Source: Natrialba taiwanensis DSM 12281 (lineage in GTDB: Archaea > Halobacteriota > Halobacteria > Halobacteriales > Natrialbaceae). From it: a stretch of 50,265 bases of DNA. The position numbers and the translations under genes are program-made. Below the pieces are notes generated by a model that was not told the DNA's origin, did not search any database, and saw only the letters and a list, made by a program, of their open reading frames with translations. Numbering within the stretch: position 1 is the first letter of the stretch; the number at the start of each line of letters is the position of its first letter. The stretch lies in assembly GCF_000337595.1 (NCBI RefSeq), contig NZ_AOIL01000048.1, positions 44,960 to 95,224 on the forward strand. The letters are read 5' to 3'. Shown here one piece after another: positions 46,037 through 50,265 of this stretch.

Positions 46037-47197
46037 ATGTCAAACCCGTTCGGAACCATTCCCCCTGCTGCGATTCTCGAGGGGACCGCGACGGACGCCT
46101 ACTTCGAGCGAACCCACACGACTCTCGAGCACGCGGGCAAGAACCCGCACGTCGTCGCCGAAGTGACCGCAGACCAGTTCCCGACCGGCGAGTTCGACGT
46201 CTTCACCGGCATCAAAGACGTTGCAACGCTCTTTGAGGGTTGTGCCGTCGATGTCGACGCTCTTCTTGACGGGCAACTGTTCGATGGCGGCCCCGTTCTC
46301 CGCATCGAGGGTCCGTACCGCGAGTTCGCCGCACTCGAGACCTCGCTGCTCGGCTTTCTGTCGCAACCGAGCGGCTTCGCAACGGCCGCACTCGAAGCGC
46401 GACTGGCCGCGCCGGAGTCGTCCGTCCTCTCTTTCGGCGCTCGCCACGTCCACCCCTCGATAGCATCGACGGTCGAACGCGCGGCGCTGCTCGCCGGTCT
46501 CGACGGGTTCTCACACGTTGCGGCGGGAGACATCCTCGATCGCGAGGCGAGTGGCACGATGCCCCACGCGCTCATGTTCTGCTTCGGCGAGGGCAACCAG
46601 GCCGCGGCCTGGGAGGCCTTCGATGAAGCCGTCCCCGAGGACGTGCCCCGAATCGCGCTGGTCGATACGTTCTGGGACGAAACGAGCGAGAGCCTGCTGG
46701 CCGCCGAGACGCTCGGCGACGACTTAGACGGCGTACGCATCGACACCACGGGTTCGCGCCGCGGCGACTTTCGGCACATCGTCCGCGAGGTGCGCTGGGA
46801 ACTCGACGCCCGCGGCTACGAGGACGTCGACATCTTCTGTAGCGGCGGGCTCGGACCGAACTCGATCCGCGAGTTGCGAGACGTTGCGGACGGCTTCGGC
46901 GTCGGGAGTCACATCACGGAGGCAGCGTCGCTGGACTTCAGCCTCGATATCGTTGAGCTTGAGGGCGACCCCATCTCCAAGCGGGGCAAACTCTCGGGCG
47001 TAAAGGCGGTCTACCGGACCGCCGACGGCGGTCATCACGTCGCGCTCGCTGATAGCGACGCGCCAGACGACGCCGACCCGCTGCTCGAACCGCTCGTCCG
47101 CGACGGCGAGATCGTTCGCGAGTTCGATCTCGACGAGGCGAGCGAGCGCTGTCTGGCGGACGCGGACGCGGTCGGATTCGAAGAATCGGAAGCGTAA
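46037..47197 (+). CDS. pncB: Nicotinate phosphoribosyltransferase
   Basis: This 386-residue enzyme makes nicotinate mononucleotide from nicotinate and PRPP in NAD salvage. It has ATDAYFERTHTTLEHAGKNPHV at the start, FGARHVHPSIAS, GTMPHALMFCFGEGNQA, ALVDTFWDE, FCSGGLGP and GVGSHITEA, the type II quinolinate/nicotinate PRTase barrel with its phosphate loop. A TATA-like gcttttttgc (46006-46015) lies about 27 nt before the ATG, suggesting a leaderless start. Its pairing with the pncA-like amidase supports the assignment. Confidence 0.9.
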   Translation: MSNPFGTIPPAAILEGTATDAYFERTHTTLEHAGKNPHVVAEVTADQFPTGEFDVFTGIKDVATLFEGCAVDVDALLDGQLFDGGPVLRIEGPYREFAALETSLLGFLSQPSGFATAALEARLAAPESSVLSFGARHVHPSIASTVERAALLAGLDGFSHVAAGDILDREASGTMPHALMFCFGEGNQAAAWEAFDEAVPEDVPRIALVDTFWDETSESLLAAETLGDDLDGVRIDTTGSRRGDFRHIVREVRWELDARGYEDVDIFCSGGLGPNSIRELRDVADGFGVGSHITEAASLDFSLDIVELEGDPISKRGKLSGVKAVYRTADGGHHVALADSDAPDDADPLLEPLVRDGEIVREFDLDEASERCLADADAVGFEESEA

Positions 47198-47226
47198 TCA
47201 CGCGCTCTCGGAAATCGGTTAGTAGA

Positions 47227-47502
47227 ATGACTGAACAGTCCTCCCCGCCGCACATCGAAATCACGAACAAACTCTTCTTCAAACTCGTCGTCATCGGTTT
47301 CGGTGCCGCCTTTTTCAACGGATTCGTCCTGCTTTTTGCCGGACTGATCGGCCCGTTCGGCCCGCTCGCTTTCATTTTCCTCTTGCTCGTGAACATCCCC
47401 GTCCTCTGGCTCGTATTACACGCGTTCTTCGCGGCGATCGACGAACTGCTCAAGGCGAACCGTCACTCTCCGGCGCGATCATCCGCGGAGCACGGCGAGT
47501 AG
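47227..47502 (+). CDS. Small two-helix membrane protein, unknown
   Basis: This 91-residue protein has two transmembrane helices (LVVIGFGAAFFNGFVLLFAGL and FIFLLLVNIPVLWLVLHAFFA) flanked by short polar ends. No family is recognised. It follows pncB by 29 nt on the same strand and may be cotranscribed. Confidence 0.6.
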   Translation: MTEQSSPPHIEITNKLFFKLVVIGFGAAFFNGFVLLFAGLIGPFGPLAFIFLLLVNIPVLWLVLHAFFAAIDELLKANRHSPARSSAEHGE

Positions 47503-47758
47503 CCCGCGAAGCGTCCTCGGCGGGACGGTTTCGTTCGAACTCGACGCCGATTTCAAAACTGAACTCGCAGCGGCCGCGCTCATCGTCTCGGCGGCTTCGA
47601 TGAACTGAACTCTCGTCGGTGCCATTGCACGACGGACTGCCGTGGCCGTTCGAGACCGTCGATATGATCGTCGGTACAGCGGTGACAATCTCTGCACGAG
47701 AAGCGTTCGCGACGCGTCGCTGTTCGGATGCGGTTTCTTCCGTGAAGACGACGCCTGC

Positions 47759-48358
47759 TCAGAGTTCTTCGATGCTGCCGTCGGCCTCGCGCTCGCGGAA
47801 GACCTGGCCCTCGAAGAGGGTGACGACGACGTCGTCGTCCTGCCAGGAGTTGGGGGCGAGCTTGGCCTTTCGACAGGTCCGGTCGAGATATTCGCGTGCG
47901 CTCCAGCCGTGTTCGACCGGCACCGTCGGGTAGAGCCAGCCGCCTTCGCCGCCGTCGATGGCGACTCCGTGCGTGCCGAGTTCGAGATCGGCGATCGGAT
48001 CGTCAGTGAGGATGACGTTTCTCACCGCACAGACCGAGACGGTGAGGTTCGGCAGTTCCGAGGGGCTAATCTCGGAGCCACACGAATCTTCGCTGGCTGC
48101 TTCGATGGCCGCGTCGACAATGACGTGGCCGAGCTGTTCGCCCGAACGGTAGCCACCGGCACAGCCACGCAGGCTTCCGCGGCCTCGCGTGGACTCGAGT
48201 CGAACGAACGCACCAGTTCGCTCGTAGAAGCTTTCTCGCATACTGCCCGGTTGTTCTCGTTGCCCGTGTTCGACGTAGGATTCGACGGATTCACGCGCGA
48301 GTTCAACTGCACGTGCACCGTCTTCGTAGGAGAGGTTGACGCCCTGTCCCTGGGACAT
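47759..48358 (-). CDS. AMMECR1 domain protein
   Basis: This 199-residue soluble protein contains the AMMECR1 domain with the diagnostic LRGCAGG motif (residues 63-69) and VHHNVI-like conserved helices (HVIVDAAIEAASEDS). Archaeal AMMECR1 proteins are of unsettled function; some are linked to MEMO and radical-SAM partners, none of which is nearby. The Met at 48358 is chosen over 48370 and longer forms because a TATA-like gcgttttagg (about 48384-48393) is correctly placed. Confidence 0.85.
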   Translation of the reverse strand: MSQGQGVNLSYEDGARAVELARESVESYVEHGQREQPGSMRESFYERTGAFVRLESTRGRGSLRGCAGGYRSGEQLGHVIVDAAIEAASEDSCGSEISPSELPNLTVSVCAVRNVILTDDPIADLELGTHGVAIDGGEGGWLYPTVPVEHGWSAREYLDRTCRKAKLAPNSWQDDDVVVTLFEGQVFREREADGSIEEL

Positions 48359-48480
48359 ACAGATGTACATAGGGATAGTCGTCCTAAAACGCTTCCATTC
48401 CGTTTCGAGAGGCAGACCAGTGCTGTGACCCGCGAGAACGGCGTCGTATCGGCGGGAATCGGGACGATTCCAACCGAGGG

Positions 48481-48489
48481 ACTTATTCA
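48481..48489 (+). promoter_or_regulatory. TATA-like box of the RNase P RNA gene
   Basis: acTTATTca lies about 25 nt before the G at 48508 where the P1 helix of the RNase P RNA begins, matching archaeal promoter spacing. Confidence 0.55.
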
Positions 48490-48507
48490 CCAGCGGGACC
48501 TACAATC

Positions 48508-49045
48508 GGTGGAGAGAGAGCCTGGCTGCCGCGGCGGGTGAGTCGGTAACGACTCGCCAGTTGACTGCGGGCACCGATCGGTGACCCGCGACGAACGTGA
48601 CTCCTCCTGTCGGGAGGGGCCACGCCCGCGAGGAAAGTCCCCCCACCTGTTCGGGCAGGTGACTGGACGCAAGTCCAGAGCGGGAGACCGCTGGCTCTGG
48701 AACAGAAACGACACGTCTCGGTCCGACCGATGATGCGTGCGACCCCGACCGCGAGGAAGGGCAGTTGACCCGCAGAGGGTGTGCAGTCTGGCCGTGGTTC
48801 GAACCCACGGGTCGCGACGGTTCGTGGTGTCCCATTGGGAGATCACACGGCAGACGGCTCGTGCCGTCGACCGCAAACGACGCGACCGGCTGCGCTCAGA
48901 CGACCGAGGACCGATGGAACGGCGAATCCTCACCGGTGCAAGTCCGTGCCGTGGTAGCCCGAACAACGCGGCCGCGCCGCAACGGCACGGATGCTCAGCC
49001 GAATGCCGGGACGAACAGAAGGGGGCTTACTCCTCTCACCGCTTT
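48508..49045 (+). ncRNA. rnpB: RNase P RNA
   Basis: The catalytic RNA that trims tRNA 5' ends is identified by its universal CR-I GAGGAAAGTCC (48630-48640) and the matching CR-V/P4 strand ACAGAAGGGGGCTTAC (49015-49030). The ends can pair as P1: GGUGGAGAG (48508-48516, one bulge) with CUCUCACC (49033-49040), and T residues follow (gctttt). Several hairpins between 48530 and 48630 indicate an enlarged P3 region. End points are inferred from the P1 pairing and promoter and may be off by some bases. Confidence 0.88.
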
Positions 49046-49188
49046 TCACCGCACAGCACCGCCTGTCTTGGGTGAGAGTCTACAGCAGCCATCGCAACGG
49101 CGATGTCATGCCTCTATTACGCGTCAGATTCCAGATACCAGAGCCAAGGCTCGCGGTTTCGCGTTTCGCGGTTCTGACAGTATCCGTC

Positions 49189-49503
49189 TCACTCCGTCTG
49201 GTGGTTCGCTTTTACTGTCAACTTCTGCCCGTGACGAGTAATGATCACAGTAAAGCCCTCGTATCCGAACGAAACCCGCGTCTCCGGATCCGCTAGGTCG
49301 CTCTGTGAACCAAAGAGCGCATCGAGTGCGTCAGGATCGATCACCTCGTAGAGCGGCACGAGTTCGGTTGGGTCACAGTCGGCAGCCGTCGACACGGTCT
49401 CGATGGCGGCAAGCGATGCGGACCGTGAGAGTTCGAACTCGCGGCGGACGGTGGTCGACGATGCGGTACGTGCATTTTTCTGCTGTCCCAGTTCCGAGTC
49501 CAT
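49189..49503 (-). CDS. HalOD1-like output-domain protein, second copy
   Basis: This 104-residue protein has the same domain as the gene at 17384: LSRSASLAAIETVSTAA, ELVPLYEVIDPDALDALFG and VSFGYEGFTVIITRHGQKLTV. The ATG at 49503 is preferred over an upstream GTG because a clear TATA box (ttttataag on the minus strand, 49533-49541) lies 27-31 nt away. No partner gene adjoins it. Its role is unknown. Confidence 0.75.
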   Translation of the reverse strand: MDSELGQQKNARTASSTTVRREFELSRSASLAAIETVSTAADCDPTELVPLYEVIDPDALDALFGSQSDLADPETRVSFGYEGFTVIITRHGQKLTVKANHQTE

Positions 49504-49958
49504 CCCACTTCTTGGAAGAACGGCCACACCATCTTATAAAAGTCTGTCTAAATCCCGTCCGGTTTCTCTCCGTTCTACTAATCACCATTGGGGATTACCT
49601 AATCAAACGACATATCTCTTCTCTTCAATGGTAACCTGAAATCGGTGCTATCGGCTCCGAAAACTGCTCCATCGGTATCGGGTGAACGTGATGAAAGACG
49701 GATATGTCGGGTAACACAGGGCTGCGTCCCGGTGTGGTGGAATTGCAGACTGCCTACTGTACCGATTTCCCGGCGCAGCCGTGCCCCCGGCGGTTGCGCC
49801 GAAACTGACTGCCATCAGTCCCTATCGGAGCCGTTCCGACCACTCGCGTCGTTCGTTTCCGGATTCGAACGTGGCTACTGATCTCCGCGTACCGATTCTG
49901 CGTATCGATTTTCGCCACGTGCTGCCCGCTACGCTCGCGATATTGTACTGAAGAGAAG
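49504..49958. other. Intergenic region with HalOD1-like promoter and repeat copy C
   Basis: This 455-bp gap holds the TATA box for the HalOD1-like gene (49533-49541) and the third copy of the dispersed repeat (49745-49825). The remainder is moderately A+T-rich; no protein gene with haloarchaeal codon bias was found. Confidence 0.55.
49745..49825 (-). repeat. Dispersed hairpin repeat, copy C
   Basis: On the minus strand this 81-bp unit reads GACTGATGGCAGTCAGTTTC, GGCGCAACCGCC, then GCGCCGGGAAATCGGTAC and AGTAGGCAGTCTGC. The core GCGCCGGGAAATCGGTAC is identical to copy B. Unlike A and B it does not abut a stop codon; it lies downstream of tRNA-Arg in transcription direction. Confidence 0.8.
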
Positions 49959-50031
49959 CGTCCTGACGGAGATTTGAACTCCGGTCCCTGGCTCCGCAAG
50001 CCAAGAGGATAGTCCACTACCCTATCAGGAC
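49959..50031 (-). tRNA. tRNA-Arg(GCG)
   Basis: The minus strand starts GTCCTGA (from 50031) and ends TCAGGAC plus discriminator G (49959), a full 7-bp acceptor stem. The anticodon loop TTGCGGA lies between CTTGGC and GCCAGG, giving anticodon GCG for CGC codons. The T arm is CGGAG-TTCAAAT-CTCCG. No intron and no encoded CCA. A TATA-like ctttaat on the minus strand (about 50056-50062) is 25-30 nt upstream. Confidence 0.92.
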
Positions 50032-50241
50032 TCATCTCTTCGTAACCCGGTGATCATTAAAGCCCTTTCGAAAGTGACCGGGAAACGGGCCTGGTTCGGT
50101 CGATTATGCCTGGTTCACTCACTCATGATTCGGGGCGGGTAGCTTCGAGTTCACGTTCTAGACCGCGCTCAGTACCACCAAGGAGTGGTAGAGGCCGGAC
50201 CGCGAGTTCAAGTACGGAGACGAGTCCAGAGAGGGGTACAG

Positions 50242-50265
50242 ATGGAGATCGTCACAGTCCGGGGG
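50242..50265 (+). CDS. Possible start of a gene cut by the window end
   Basis: An ATG at 50242 opens a frame MEIVTVRG with GC-rich third positions and a purine run (gagagggg) just before it. Only eight codons are visible, so this is no more than a possibility. Another open frame from 50106 also reaches the end, but its third positions are A/T-rich and Ser/Arg-heavy. Confidence 0.2.

Noticed and set aside
47479-47625. A 48-codon minus-strand frame (MAPTRVQFIEAAET...) convergent with the small membrane protein gene
   Set aside because: It overlaps the neighbour's 3' end, lacks a well-placed TATA box and has only moderate GC3 bias; not convincing without conservation.
50106-50265. An open frame MPGSLTHDSG... 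running to the window end
   Set aside because: Its third codon positions are A/T-rich, unlike every confident gene here, and it is Ser/Arg/Gly-rich with no recognisable domain.

Overview
This window comes from a haloarchaeal (class Halobacteria) chromosome. The evidence is high GC with strong GC3 bias, acidic proteomes, a split archaeal RNA polymerase (separate B''/B' and A'/A''), archaeal EF-2 with the diphthamide region, haloarchaea-restricted families (Hvo_1808-like surface protein, HalOD1-like proteins) and promoters with a TATA-like box about 27 nt before the start codon, the spacing of leaderless transcription. I cannot name the genus. The window opens inside a tRNA-Asp(GTC) gene on the minus strand.

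Region 1 (about 0.3-17.2 kb) is the transcription/translation core: rpoH, rpoB'', rpoB', rpoA', rpoA'', nusA-like, then rpsL, rpsG and EF-2. Two accessory blocks interrupt it: an aromatic-type aldehyde dehydrogenase plus a convergent V4R-like ligand-binding protein between nusA and rpsL, and an MFS transporter plus a predicted zinc metallopeptidase between rpsG and EF-2. Region 2 (17.3-21.7 kb) holds a winged-helix/HalOD1-like regulator pair, seryl-tRNA synthetase and a duplicated PhoU/RCK_C protein.

Region 3 (21.7-32.5 kb) is ion transport and fatty acid activation. Two overlapping crcB fluoride channel genes are preceded by a sequence that folds as a fluoride riboswitch, including a pseudoknot with a covarying pair. 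Then come a CDF metal exporter, an MBL-fold hydrolase, two paralogous acyl-CoA ligases with patchy near-identity flanking a divergent APH-type kinase, a Tat lipoprotein and two half-size MgtE transporters. Region 4 (32.5-43.3 kb) has a tungsten-type aldehyde ferredoxin oxidoreductase, an HtpX-like protease, a thiolase, a repeat-containing acidic protein, a Tat-exported polysaccharide-lyase-like protein, a membrane-anchored protein, a lipoate-ligase-like protein, an M23-like protein, a hotdog thioesterase and a 53-residue membrane protein. Region 5 (43.4-50.3 kb) has NAD salvage genes (pncA-like amidase and nicotinate phosphoribosyltransferase) around an Hvo_1808-type surface protein, an AMMECR1 protein, the RNase P RNA, a second HalOD1-like protein and tRNA-Arg(GCG).

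Two dispersed repeat families stand out. One is present three times (30432, 39236, 49745 minus), about 81-96 bp, with a nested double-hairpin fold; two copies begin exactly at a stop codon. The other is a 110-bp element with 16-bp terminal inverted repeats (24787-24896), also fused to a stop codon. No CRISPR array, provirus or intact insertion sequence was seen.
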